DNA of 64,000 nucleotides from Paragorgia papillata (Eukaryota; Cnidaria; Anthozoa; Scleralcyonacea; Coralliidae): NCBI GenBank assembly GCA_035771165.1, contig JAWNZC010000352.1, positions 124,001 to 188,000 of the forward strand, read 5' to 3'. Shown piece by piece: positions 35,828 to 51,119 of this stretch (position 1 is its first letter; each line of letters starts with the position of its first letter). The notes under the pieces were generated by a model. It saw only the letters and a program-made list of their open reading frames with translations, ran no database searches and was not told where the DNA came from. The position numbers and the translations under genes were made by a program.

Positions 35828-36565
35828 ACCCCCTTTATCTCCCTTTTGAAGAGTTACGAGGAAGCCACAAATCGCCCTCATGGTTATTTAATGCTTGATC
35901 TAAAGCCGACTACGGACGACGATCACCGCCTCAAGACCAATGTTCTACCCGGAGAAAATAGCTCCAGCCTGCAGCAACAGTTGGGTAGTTTCATACAAAA
36001 GCAATCTTATCAATTACCTCCGATCGTTAATGCCATGTACAATACAGAACAAAAAATGCAAGATATTGTACAAGCGCCACAAACACCTGAAGAAAAGAGC
36101 ATACTCTACTCCAATCAGTTAGGACGTTTTCTGACGTTTCAAAACCAACTGCAGAATCAGTCTCAACCTGTGACTAATCTTCAAACTCAGCCACCAAAAA
36201 CTTCAGAAAATTTGACACCAAAGATAAAGCAAGAAACTGACGATCTTCCGTGGAGTTTCCCTACAGCTCCTGCTACACCTAAAACCTATTTTGTAACACA
36301 GCCTCCTACCGTTGAACAACCAACGCTTAAACATAATTTCTTTCATAACTGGGAAAGCTCTTCGGATTGGAAAGAAAGCGACTTGGCAAAGATGATCCCA
36401 GATGATAGAGAAGAGTATGAACATCATCTATTGATGACTAGATCAAAATATTTACCCATGACAAAAGAAGATGTATCACAATTATCACCAGAAGACAAGA
36501 AAGACTATCACGCTACTTTTAAAATAGAAACGCCTAAATATAATCTAAGAAGCAGACCTTACTAA
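35828..36565 (+). pseudogene. C-terminal part of an A32/FtsK-like packaging ATPase, 5'-truncated
   Basis: The frame is open from 35828 after a stop at 35825 and lacks an ATG start. It begins with KSYEEATNRPHGYLMLDLKP and continues to LKTNVLPGE, a stretch I recognise as the last part of the ATPase domain in packaging-ATPase-like proteins of invertebrate virus-like DNA elements; Walker A and B motifs would lie upstream and are absent. The rest is a Gln/Pro/Ser-rich tail ending in NLRSRPY. The last about 30 codons lie inside the right arm and are mirrored in the left arm. No ATPase activity is expected. Confidence 0.6.
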
Positions 36566-36645
36566 AACTTTTGATATGTATATGTTTGAGCGAAAACCGA
36601 AATAAATATTTTAAGCTAAATGCTTTAGTATGTGTGTGTGTCTAT

Positions 36646-36752
36646 TTGCTCCTCCTCCTCCTCCTCCTCTTTCTCCTCCTCCTCTTTCTCCTCCTCCTCT
36701 TTCTCCTCCTCCTCCTCCTCCTCCTCCTCCTCTTCCTTCTCCTCTTCCTCCC
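36646..36752. repeat. CTC trinucleotide microsatellite in the right arm
   Basis: Mirror of the GGA tract in the left arm, but shorter; lies between the ATPase-like frame and the pX-like gene. Confidence 0.95.
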
Positions 36753-36814
36753 CCCTCTTAAAATATGTGTTTTTGTAGCGTTTTCCTCATTTTGACACTG
36801 ACTGTCAAATAGAG

Positions 36815-37132
36815 ATGTTGATCAAAAAGCACAAACCGTTTCTTGAACTTTTATGTACAAGTGAACCTATTCAACAGCGAGGTCTGTTGGAGACTGCTAG
36901 CCCTGAGCAAATTAGATGCATTTGTGATTGTATGTTGAACTTTTGGTCAACGCAATATCAATTATCACCTGCTTTGCTTGAAGTCGTTAGGCCTTATAGC
37001 GACGACATATCAACTTTGGCTAGTCCCCGAAGTAGTTTTATGAGAAAAAAAGAGATACTGGTTCAAAAAGGTGAAGGATTTCTTGATGTCCTACTTGGTC
37101 CAGTTTTAGAAGGACTCGCAGAACTAATATAA
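36815..37132 (+). CDS. pX-like small protein of a virus-like element, right copy
   Basis: 105 residues from ATG to TAA, intact. It shares the layout of the left copy: helical N-terminal half, a short Cys-rich patch (ICDCMLNFW), a basic MRKKEILVQKGEGFL segment and a hydrophobic tail. It differs from the left copy at one basic position and at one Ser/Pro. Position between an ATPase-like gene and the zinc-ribbon gene fits a conserved gene trio I associate with invertebrate virus-like elements. No enzyme motif; function unproven. Confidence 0.6.
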   Translation: MLIKKHKPFLELLCTSEPIQQRGLLETASPEQIRCICDCMLNFWSTQYQLSPALLEVVRPYSDDISTLASPRSSFMRKKEILVQKGEGFLDVLLGPVLEGLAELI

Positions 37133-37177
37133 AAAGAACGATATTTTTTAAAGACCATCATTCGAACCCTGAACACT

Positions 37178-37852
37178 ATGGGAGAAAGGTTACATGACGA
37201 TTTTCGTGTTAAAGAATTACTGTCACATTTTGACTACGGAGTCGATGAAGCGAACGCGTCCTCTTTGTTGAATAGTTTACTCGCATCCTATGTCAACTTA
37301 ACATGGAATCCGAAAGGAGAAATTGTGTATCAAGGAAGAACTATACCAAACACAAAAATAGCCGAATTGGTAGAATACTGTGTATCACCTTACTTCTCAG
37401 GAATTCCCGAACCAGCTGGTTTAAACGTATTTGTAAAAGGACTCGTCGACATTAACATTGACAAAAACCTTATCGAAAATGTTCGAGTGCTAACAATGTT
37501 GGCGCAGGCAGAAGAAGAAACAGAATCAGAGAGCGAAAACGAAGAAACTTCCTCCGAAGAAGATTCAGAACACGATAAGGATTACACCGAAATAGAATCA
37601 GAAAATTCTATAATTGACGAACCTGTTGATTGCGAACGTTGTCAGAATCCTGTTAATTTTACAAATGTAATTGAGTGTCCTAAGTGTTTGTGGAAATATT
37701 TTAACAAATGCGTTAATCGAAATCTGATATGTAAAGTTTGTGGTACAGAATTCAAGGCTCATGATCCATGCCTTCGGATTATAAGATGTACTGTATGCCC
37801 ATATGCTAGTGTTACCGATAGATCACTAAATAATCAAGAGTTTTTTGTGTAA
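37178..37852 (+). CDS. Zinc-ribbon protein of a virus-like element, intact copy
   Basis: 224 residues, single frame, ATG at 37178, 45 bases after the pX-like stop. The N-terminal half (LTWNPKGEIVYQGRTIP, then SPYFSGIPEPAGLNVFVKGL) resembles a recurrent accessory protein of such elements in invertebrates. A Glu/Ser-rich acidic stretch (about residues 108-148) follows. The C-terminal part has several Cys pairs (CERCQNPV, CPKCLWKYFNKC, CKVCG, CTVCPY), so it should bind zinc. AATAAA-type sequence follows at 37866. The intact state beside a dead mirror copy could mean recent activity or chance. Confidence 0.6.
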   Translation: MGERLHDDFRVKELLSHFDYGVDEANASSLLNSLLASYVNLTWNPKGEIVYQGRTIPNTKIAELVEYCVSPYFSGIPEPAGLNVFVKGLVDINIDKNLIENVRVLTMLAQAEEETESESENEETSSEEDSEHDKDYTEIESENSIIDEPVDCERCQNPVNFTNVIECPKCLWKYFNKCVNRNLICKVCGTEFKAHDPCLRIIRCTVCPYASVTDRSLNNQEFFV

Positions 37853-37961
37853 AGATATATTTCTCAATAAAATATTTTAAATTCTGTATTACATGTACGC
37901 GTGTTGCTAATGACTCTCTTGACTAGACTTGCCCAAGCGCTAATCCTCTTAATGACCCCTA

Positions 37962-38153
37962 ATGAGTTTCTCTTTTGTCTCCTGCACGTGCACTGAGGAT
38001 AAATATGCAAATATCACACTTAGTAACAGAAAGCGTAGCAACGCTTTCAAAGTAATAAATCGCTTTGCCTTTATATTTCGACACTTAAAATCGTTCTTAC
38101 GGCTTTTCGAAGTGATTCTTCAATCTATCTTTCTACGATTTCCTCACTTATAA
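37962..38153 (+). other. Small conserved open frame in the palindrome arm
   Basis: A 63-codon frame with a mirror copy at 33861-34052 (minus strand); only one residue differs (S to F). I do not recognise it. Conservation could simply reflect the young age of the arms, so it is not claimed as a gene. Confidence 0.2.
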
Positions 38154-38782
38154 ACAAGGGTTTAGTTAGCAGTGATTCTAGGATGACTTACTGCGGTTGA
38201 CCATTTAGGTTCTAACCCTAATATAATATTCATAGCTTATTCAAATAATATTCGAGCTAAGTTGTCTCACCAGATTCAGTCATTTAGAATGTTCGAAACC
38301 CACTATATTCCTCTCGACAAGATTTAGGATAAAAATATAAAGTGTGTCTACTAATTTCTCTTTAGTTCCTTGCAAAGAACGTCTATTTTGTTAGAGTTTA
38401 TTGTACGCATGCTCTGTATGTTTACATGTCCCACAAGTGTTAACAGTCAGTAGGGTAAAGTGTTTAAATGAAAAGGTAATTACTATTACTTATAAGGAAT
38501 ATAAGTCGAATGCCTTTTGATAATGACGTAACCCAGAACTTCGGAAATCAGTCGGAGAGCTATCTATCGGTATGACGTAGTGAATACCGGGGGGTTGGAT
38601 AAAAGCTGGCGTTAGGGGGAAAGTTAGGGTTAGGAGGTCCCAACGGAGCCTGAGAATTAATGACGTAATCAGGTTAGGGTTAAGAGGTCTCAAAGGAGCC
38701 TGAGAATGAATAATTAAAAATTGAATATTTAATGAGGCGGCACCCTTTGGTCTCCCGATGGGGGGGTATTACTACTTACGTG

Positions 38783-39213
38783 TTTTATCAGATCTAAAAC
38801 ACTCGGCTATCGCCTCGTGTTTTAAATCTGATAAAACACTGCTGCTCATGTTTTAAATAGTTCGTGGAAACTTCTGCAGTGCATGTGATAAGATAAGTCT
38901 GATAATCTGGTGTACATAACAGAATCTGGTGTAGTTTTGCCACGTTGCCAGCTATAGTTGAAACAAAACGCTATCATGGAGAAATTTATAAGAAAATGTA
39001 GATTTTTGCCAAAATTTTGCTAGACAGAATATTCCTCTTCATGATATTTCGTGTTGAATGAAAATTTGCATGTATATACACTAAACCTTTAATTAAGAAC
39101 CTACTTTATTAATTGTGTAAGTTCTTTGTTAATAAACAGCTTCTTTTCCGATATATATATATATATCGGAAAAGAAGGTGTTTATTCACAAAGAACTTAC
39201 ACAATTAATAAAG

Positions 39214-39251
<38 letters not shown>

Positions 39252-39472
39252 ACAAACAAAGTGTTGTTCGGGAAATGTCGAAAAGTGCTCAATACCGTAA
39301 AGATAGAGCGAATATACTATAAGTGGGCTTACCCACTTATAGTATATATATATATAATCTGCTTTTCATACACAAAATATAAAACTGTTTAAGTGAACGA
39401 TTATGTAAAGAATTATGCGCCCTCGTGGTTTTAAATCTGATAAAACACTCCTGCTCGTGTTTTCAATATTAC
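38783..39472. repeat. Right flanking direct repeat and further palindromes
   Basis: 38800-38956 repeats 32970-33116 in the same orientation. A second palindrome at about 39111-39217 (TTAATTGTGTAAGTTCTTTG with its mirror, centre ATATATATATAT) and TA tracts up to 39246 follow. A shorter inverted pair around 39310-39345 (CCCACTTATAGTATAT) is also present. No gene. Confidence 0.7.
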
Positions 39473-39544
39473 TTAAATCTATACTTAGCAGCGTTGTGTG
39501 TACTTGAGTGATGCATATTTAAGATATGATCGCTCTGCTGTACA

Positions 39545-39552
39545 TATATATA
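39545..39552 (+). promoter_or_regulatory. TATA box of peptide gene 1
   Basis: TATATATA lies 94 bases upstream of the ATG and is kept, with its surroundings (CTGTACATATATATACAAGG), at 40685-40692 before the second gene. Confidence 0.55.
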
Positions 39553-39638
39553 CAAGGAAGACACAGGCCTTGCTCAGAGAAGTTTGTGAAAGTCTTTCTC
39601 GACAGAAGCAATAAAGTGTACAGAGGTATCCAGAAAAA

Positions 39639-39971
39639 ATGGGAAAAGTACTCATCGTTGCCTTTGCAGTTTTGGTCTTTTCGGAGATCACCACAGGAGG
39701 GATAGCTCGGTTTGCAAAATTAATCGAGGATGAAACACAAGACGAAAGCAAAGCCCTGAAAGACGTCTCGGAATTCCTTGGAACTGGTTTGGCTCAACGA
39801 ATTCCTCAAAATGTAAATGATGTTGGAAAGAACAACGATATTTTGGAAGACTGGGATGAACACAGCGTAATCGTTCTACAGCGCCTAGAAGACGAACTTC
39901 GAAAAATGGTAGAAAACACAAAACAGAAAAGAATGTTCGTGTGTTCTACAAGGCCTCGGCCAGATTGTTGA
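39639..39971 (+). CDS. Secreted peptide precursor 1, C-terminal Cys-loop peptide
   Basis: 110 residues, apparently one exon. Signal peptide about 1-20 (GKVLIVAFAVLVFSEITTG), an acidic helical proregion to about residue 96, the dibasic site KR at 97-98, and a 12-residue end MFVCSTRPRPDC with two cysteines (102, 110) that can form one disulfide ring. This is the build of a neuropeptide, venom or antimicrobial precursor cut by a furin/PC-type protease; I do not recognise the family. The gene lies in a 773-bp unit (about 39473-40246) that is tandemly duplicated. Compared with gene 2, the coding sequence up to KR differs by one base, while the final peptide differs at many. AATAAA signals follow near 40115-40133. 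Confidence 0.8.
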   Translation: MGKVLIVAFAVLVFSEITTGGIARFAKLIEDETQDESKALKDVSEFLGTGLAQRIPQNVNDVGKNNDILEDWDEHSVIVLQRLEDELRKMVENTKQKRMFVCSTRPRPDC

Positions 39972-40684
39972 ATTGGTTGAAATGTGTAACGTTGTTAACC
40001 AAAAGAACAATGCTTCCAAAAAGTATAACTGATTAAACTATAGTCATGCATAATTCAACTAAATTATAGATGATATATTATAAACAGCTTAAGACGAGCA
40101 GATTTCAATTGATTAAATAAAGTGGAAAAATAAATATCAATACAAAAATGATAAAGCTATTGTGTGACCCTTTTATGACTAACATTAGACATTTATATAG
40201 TTCCGTCTATTTCATGTCTGTTTTTCTTGATTTTCCTACTGTTAACTTATATATGTAATATATCATACACGAGGAGGAGTGTTTCATCAGGATACCCAAA
40301 CACTGAAACGTTTGTTGAAACCCGAGGCGAAGCCAAGGTTTTTGAATTTAAGCATTTAAGGGTATTTAAGATCTTAAAAAATATAAAGATCATTAATGGT
40401 TCACTAAAGTTCCTTAAATGGTTCATAAATTGTTTTTGAGTTAACCATTAAATGTACACTAAATGGTTCATAAATTAACTTTAATGAACCCTTTAAGGCA
40501 ACTTAATTCCTACATTTCGTGTACAGGAAGTCATATCAGCGTGAACAACGTCATTATTTACTTTAAATTCAATCATAAAGCATCTGCTTAGTTATCTTAT
40601 TTTGTTTAACATAAATTAAATCTATACTTAGCAGCGTGTATACTTGAGTGATGAATAATTAAGATATGATCGCTCTGCTGTACA

Positions 40685-40692
40685 TATATATA
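40685..40692 (+). promoter_or_regulatory. TATA box of peptide gene 2
   Basis: TATATATA 93 to 100 bases upstream of the ATG at 40785, in the same context as gene 1. Confidence 0.55.
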
Positions 40693-40784
40693 CAAGGAAG
40701 ACACAGGCCTTGCGCGTGCTCAGAGCAGTTTGTGAAAGTCTTTCTCGACAGAAGCAATAAAGTGTATAGAGGTATCCAGAAAAA

Positions 40785-41126
40785 ATGGGAAAAGTACTCA
40801 TCGTTGCCTTTGCAGTTTTGGTCTTTTCGGAGATCACCACAGGAGGGATAGCTCGGTTTGCAAAATTAATCGAGGATGAAACACAAGACGAAAGCAAAGC
40901 CCTGAAAGACGTCTCGGGATTCCTTGGAACTGGTTTGGCTCAACGAATTCCTCAAAATGTAAATGATGTTGGAAAGAACAACGATATTTTGGAAGACTGG
41001 GATGAACACAGCGTAATCGTTCTACAGCGCCTAGAAGACGAACTTCGAAAAATGGTAGAAAACACAAAACAGAAAAGAATGATCGTGTGTGGTGCAAGGC
41101 CTAGCGGACCGTGTCGATTTGATTGA
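40785..41126 (+). CDS. Secreted peptide precursor 2, divergent C-terminal peptide
   Basis: 113 residues, one exon, paralogue of the gene at 39639. The signal peptide and proregion are identical except one Glu to Gly change at about residue 45. After KR (97-98) the end reads MIVCGARPSGPCRFD: Cys102 and Cys110, R105 and P106 are kept, the remaining loop residues change and three residues are added. The unit spans about 40615-41387 and includes the TATA box and AATAAA (41261). No function is assigned; secretion and proteolytic maturation are inferred from the layout. Confidence 0.8.
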   Translation: MGKVLIVAFAVLVFSEITTGGIARFAKLIEDETQDESKALKDVSGFLGTGLAQRIPQNVNDVGKNNDILEDWDEHSVIVLQRLEDELRKMVENTKQKRMIVCGARPSGPCRFD

Positions 41127-41387
41127 AATGTGTAACGTTGTTAACCAAAAAAACAATGCCTCCAAAATGTGTAAATCAAACTTATAGTCATGCATAATTC
41201 AACTAAATTAAATAATGTAGTATAAACAGCTTAAACGACCAGCAGGTTTCAATTGATTAAATAAAGAGGAAAAACTTAAATATCAATACAAAAATTAAAG
41301 CTATTGTGTGAACCCTTTTATGACTAACTTTAGACATTTATATAGTTCCGTCTATTTCATGTCTGTTTTTCTTGATTTTCCTACTGT

Positions 41388-42515
41388 TTGTTATATATAT
41401 TTCTCAAACTCATTAATAATTCATTAGCTAATTAGCCAATCAGAGAAAAATATTTGGTCATGTGCATGAGTTTTGAAACCCGGTAAAGGTCGCGCAAACT
41501 GAATTCATAATTAAGAAATCAGATAATAAACGGCACAAACAAAGAACCGTTTATTACCACATTTCGGTATTTTGACTATATTTAACAATTAGATAAGAGG
41601 AATACGAGCTCGAAATTTTGAAATAAACTATTAAGTATTATTCCATATAAATTGCCAGCGAATAATCTAATAGTTTAAGTAGAAATTAACCCGTGTGCCT
41701 TAGTTCTTCGGAGTTATAACCTTTGTTTCTGTGTGAAAAGCGACGTAAAACAAACCCTCCACTTCTTGGCGGCCATGTTGTTTTACTGCTTGACCGCGCG
41801 GATCCTGGTACTCAATTTCCTACTCGTAGCGTATCCAATCACATTGCAGCATTTGCATTTTGCAATAGCTATTGTTCTGGTATACTTCTACATTTCTAGT
41901 GTTCGAGTATACTAGTAAGTTTCTACTAATAAAGTATAGTATTTATTGACTTGAGATATAACTAACTTGTATTTATTTGAATGAGCAAAGTGAAATACTG
42001 ACATTCGAGCAGAGCCCTTCATTATAAGAGTATTAAAATACTGAGTATTTCGTTATCAAAACTATTCTCGGCAGTTTGCTACCTTTTTACTTTGCTCTAT
42101 GTAAAACACTACACTACTTTTTACTCTTTGCTCTTTACTAAAACTACATTTTACTCCTTCTTTGAATCAGTAAACTTTCACATTTATATCAGATTTCTTT
42201 TAAAATTTAATTAATATGCACAAAATATGAATGCCTTATAAAAAAATTTCGTGTCTGTTAAACTAGAATTTCAACGGCATAAAGAAAGTCAAATAAAAGA
42301 TACGTGGTCAGGCTTATACATAAGACAGTCAAAAGCTCGAATTAAAATTATTTTTTTAGTTAGAGAACGTGTCGACTTTCTATTTTAATTATAAACAAAG
42401 TCGATCGTATTATTTCGTGGATTATAGTTCACCAACTATCTCATTTGTACAAGTTTTTGGTTAACATTAAAAATTAGACTCTTTCAACATCAGAGTGAGT
42501 AAAATGACAAGCTGT
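41388..42515. other. Intergenic region
   Basis: Contains an 85-bp copy (about 41803-41890; GGTACTCAATTTCCTACTCG and CATTTGCATTTTGCAATAGC) of the sequence just outside the left end of the palindrome (33147-33225), and a degraded hammerhead-like foldback near 41990-42110 (AGCAGAGCCCTTCATTATAA; TTTACTTTGCTCTAT). No gene seen. Confidence 0.55.
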
Positions 42516-47820
<5,305 letters not shown>

Positions 47821-49250
47821 GGTCCACCAACTCAATAATACGGATAACGATATATAAATATGCGTATTGCTACTCAGCGAGAGTAAAACACCGTATCCCT
47901 CAAAGCTATGAATCCACAGTATTCTTCACTATTCTATAAAGATGCGTTCACAAGAAAGAAAAGTCGAAATTGTTCGAAGTTGGTCCCTAATCTAAATACT
48001 GTTCGACGTCTTCGTCGGGCCAAGACAGGTCAGGATCGCAAGCATGCAACGTCAAGTCGTTTTCATGGGGTTTTCCTGGAAGAACTCGCCCTTCTTTAAG
48101 TGCTTTCATTGGTCCTTTAACTAAGCGCATCCATATAAGGCAGCGTTAAATGACAATGATTGTCGCGTGACTCACAGCAGCCAATCAAGTGCGTAGTACA
48201 GGCTTGTTACGTATTGCGTGGGTTTGAGGGAAAACACCGAGTGTCAACAAAAAAAATGAAAGTGATCTGTTTACGAGTCACGAGATTAGGAATGATAGAA
48301 ATTAAAATAGACTTTGCGTAATTTGAATTTTTAGCCTCTGCAGTCGGCAGCCCAGTGCTATTGTTGTATATAAAATATCCGCGTTGATTTTTACAATTCA
48401 CGAGAAACAGTAATGCTAAAAGTTGTCCCATATGTGACAGTATAATTATTCAGTGTCGATGAAACACCAAGTGCACGGCGTAATCGGTAGTAGAAGCTGA
48501 GCCAATATCACGAGTGTCCATCCCTAAGGTTGAGATCTAGACATGACACAGGCATGACTGGTTAATTTACTATATTTGTTTTAATATGCCGACGAAAATC
48601 GTATTAATGCTCATGGTACAACACGGTCTCTTCTTACTTATCTGTCGAACTCGTTCGGTTTCATTGCGCTAGTTGGTGTTGTGGTCTCAACACGGATGGA
48701 CTCGCTCCCAGGTTCTTGTTATTAGTTCCTCTATAGTATATATTTCCAGACAAAAATCTTTGACGAAGCTCTGGCTAAGACCAAGGACTACCGGTGTATC
48801 AATATATCAATTGAATATTCTGATCAAACAGTTTCGGTCCGAAAGCGTTTTTATTTCCTCTACAATCTCCGACGTTCAAAATCTTTACGACTCTCCGTAC
48901 ACTGTGACATATCATCTGTGCTGTCAGCAGATAGGGAACATTTTACAAAAGAAAATGTGATTTTACTTTGATAAACATATGAACTCTTATAAATTACGCT
49001 AATATGAAGAGTGTTCTGATTGGCTATAAGTAACCAATCACATTGTTCATTACATTCGCTCGCAAGTTACTTCAGAGTTGTTATGGTTAAGTGTCTGAAC
49101 CAATCAGAAACGTTCTTAGTATATGTAGGTGATGACCAATAAATTAAGTAAAATTTATGGGCGTAGGAGAGAGCAAACATTGTCAGTGGAATTTTGTGTG
49201 GGAGGTTGAGGATGGGTGAAGGTGGACAGTGTGCTATCGTTGAACATTAA

Positions 49251-49590
49251 TTAGATGTGAAGAAGAAGAATTTCAAATGAAGTCGAATCACTGCTATAGA
49301 GAAACGTTTTCTGACTGCCCCAACTGGGAATGGAACCCAAGGTATCTGGTTGAACGTACCAGCGCTCTACCACTGAGCTATTGGGACTCCCGGCCGAGGT
49401 AGTCAGAAATATCCATATATTAAATATCGCACACTGCATTACCGTAGCTCATCGGGAGATATCTTATCCACCTATCGAAGAGTTAGGTATATCTTTCTCC
49501 AGGACAAAGTCAGCTTGACCCAAGCTACCGTAAGTTATAAACATTCAGTTGACCGTCAGCAGCGTATATATATGTAAAGAAGAATTAATC
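49251..49590 (-). mobile_element. tRNA-derived SINE, reversed
   Basis: The inverted tRNA-like head lies at about 49315-49390 (CCCCAACTGGGAATGGAACC, CCACTGAGCTATTGGGAC). The flanks TTCAAATGAAGTCGAATCAC and CTTTCTCCAGGACAAAGTC match the copies at 1372 and 6680. Confidence 0.8.
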
Positions 49591-50388
49591 AGTAGATGTG
49601 ATTTGAAAATTTGCAGCATTGTGGTCCATTGTGTCAGACGGAAATCTGTGGCGGTATGTATTTTATATGATTCATAATTTCATTCAAATATAAAATTCAA
49701 ACTTTTCTGTACTCTGGATCGTCAACATTGAACTTAACTCTCAGTTTCTCGACGTATGTTTATTTTATAGACCCTTTTAAAAGTGTAGAATTCTCATCCT
49801 TTGACGTCAATTTCCTTTGAATTCTTTCAATTTCGTTTATTGTCTTAGAAGATTTTTAATTAACGCCCATGTCGTATACAAAGATGACATTCGTAATAGT
49901 CTTGGCACGCTGACTCATGCATCGTAATAAAAAATAAGTGCTATAAAGTACAGCTATCAGAACTACGAGCCACGTCAACATAAACAGTCTAGTCTTTAGT
50001 GAGCAAGCACACAAGAATTTCACAAAGAAGATATCTTAGTATATTTTGACCAGGTATTTACAACCTTTATACCAAGTTGTTTATTTTTAATTCTTAAAAT
50101 ATTATTGAATATTACTGTACTTTGCTCGGGAAAATTCCCAGCCGAAATAGATAAATATTTACTTCATATTCTCGAACACATAAACTTTATCTATTTATCC
50201 GAGATAGCAGTCGATATACAGTGCTCAGTTTAATCCTTTGAGGCCTGGACGTCTCTCTGTGCTGAATAAAATCGTCTGGCGTTAGTCAGATAAAATACTA
50301 AAGACTCGTTTTCAGGCTTCAAAGGGTTAATTATAACAGTTTATCACTGGTGACCCCGGAGCCGAGATATCCACATTAAGGTGGGCGC

Positions 50389-50738
50389 GGCCTCTCACCA
50401 AAAGTTAAGCCCGGTTTGACGGGGTTAGTACTTGGATGGGTGACCGCCTGGGAATAACCACGTTCTCGAGCTTGAAACACTCATGTGAGTAGAGTTTAGT
50501 TGGTCTCTCCTGTGCTTCGAGGGTTTTTCGCCGGGTTCTCCGGTTTTCCTCCCTCCATACTCAACACCTAGGTCTGTGATTCGTGGTCTGACATGTGTCA
50601 TAAATGTGTCGTAGGGCGGCTGCTTCGAGCGCCTTTAATATGCCTTCGACTCTGCCACTTGAAATTTAGTAATGTAAATTGCTCTTGAAAAGCCCCTTGT
50701 GGGAAGAAGTAATTAAAATCTGTATTCTGTATTCTATT
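50389..50738 (+). mobile_element. 5S rRNA-derived SINE
   Basis: The first part matches the 3' two-thirds of 5S rRNA: AAAGTTAAGCCCGG, GGTTAGTACTTGGATGGGTG, ACCGCCTGGGAATAACCA. A non-ribosomal body follows (CTCGAGCTTG, TTTTTCGCCGGGTTCTCCGG, GGCGGCTGCTTCGAGCGCC) and a tail with a short TGTATTC repeat. A 5S gene would end shortly after the AATACC box, so this is a SINE of the 5S-headed class. A truncated relative lies at 13571-13835. Confidence 0.85.
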
Positions 50739-51119
50739 AAGACTCCCATATTTCAATATAAATTTGGCAACAAAATCTTTTTAAGTTAGTTGCACTAAAG
50801 AGGAAATGAATTCCTCTATAGCTAGTCACCAATATTTCTATATCATATTGGCAATAGAATTCAATTAAATTATATTCGATGTATCTTTCTGACGCTCACA
50901 CCGTTGAGTTTGTTGTCTTGACTCGTTTTGATGCACCGTAAAACTTGCTTATCACTTTGCTCGTTTGTTTTATAAATACACTACAACTCGTAAATTAAAA
51001 ATCGTACTCACCATTAAGTGAACCGGCTATATTAAGTACGTTATTAACTCTTAAGTTATGAATCACAGTGCAGGCGTCATCATTGAACGTTTCGTTGACG
51101 TCAGTATAGAGAGAAAACT

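Larger units (their letters stand above)
36471..38782. mobile_element. Right arm of a virus-like palindromic element
   Basis: Inverted copy of 33233-35604. It carries in order the ATPase-like tail, a CTC microsatellite, the pX-like protein and the zinc-ribbon protein, all on the plus strand, followed by about 930 bp of non-coding arm that is also conserved in the left arm. Both outer ends carry two CCCTAA-like units (TTAACCCTAACC), too few to call telomeric. Confidence 0.9.
39473..41387. repeat. Tandem duplication of the peptide-gene unit
   Basis: Unit 1 is about 39473-40246 and unit 2 about 40615-41387, offset by 1,146 bp near the ATG. The separating segment 40247-40614 is unrelated and contains the dispersed repeat words CGAGGAGGAGTGTTTCATC and AACCCGAGGCGAAGCC. 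Confidence 0.9.

Noticed and set aside
48673..48960. 95-residue open frame
   Set aside because: No recognisable domain, no signal peptide, no splice support and AT-rich codon use like the surrounding non-coding DNA.
50400..50470. Functional 5S rRNA gene
   Set aside because: The 5' third of 5S is missing and the sequence continues into a repeat body shared with 13571-13835.
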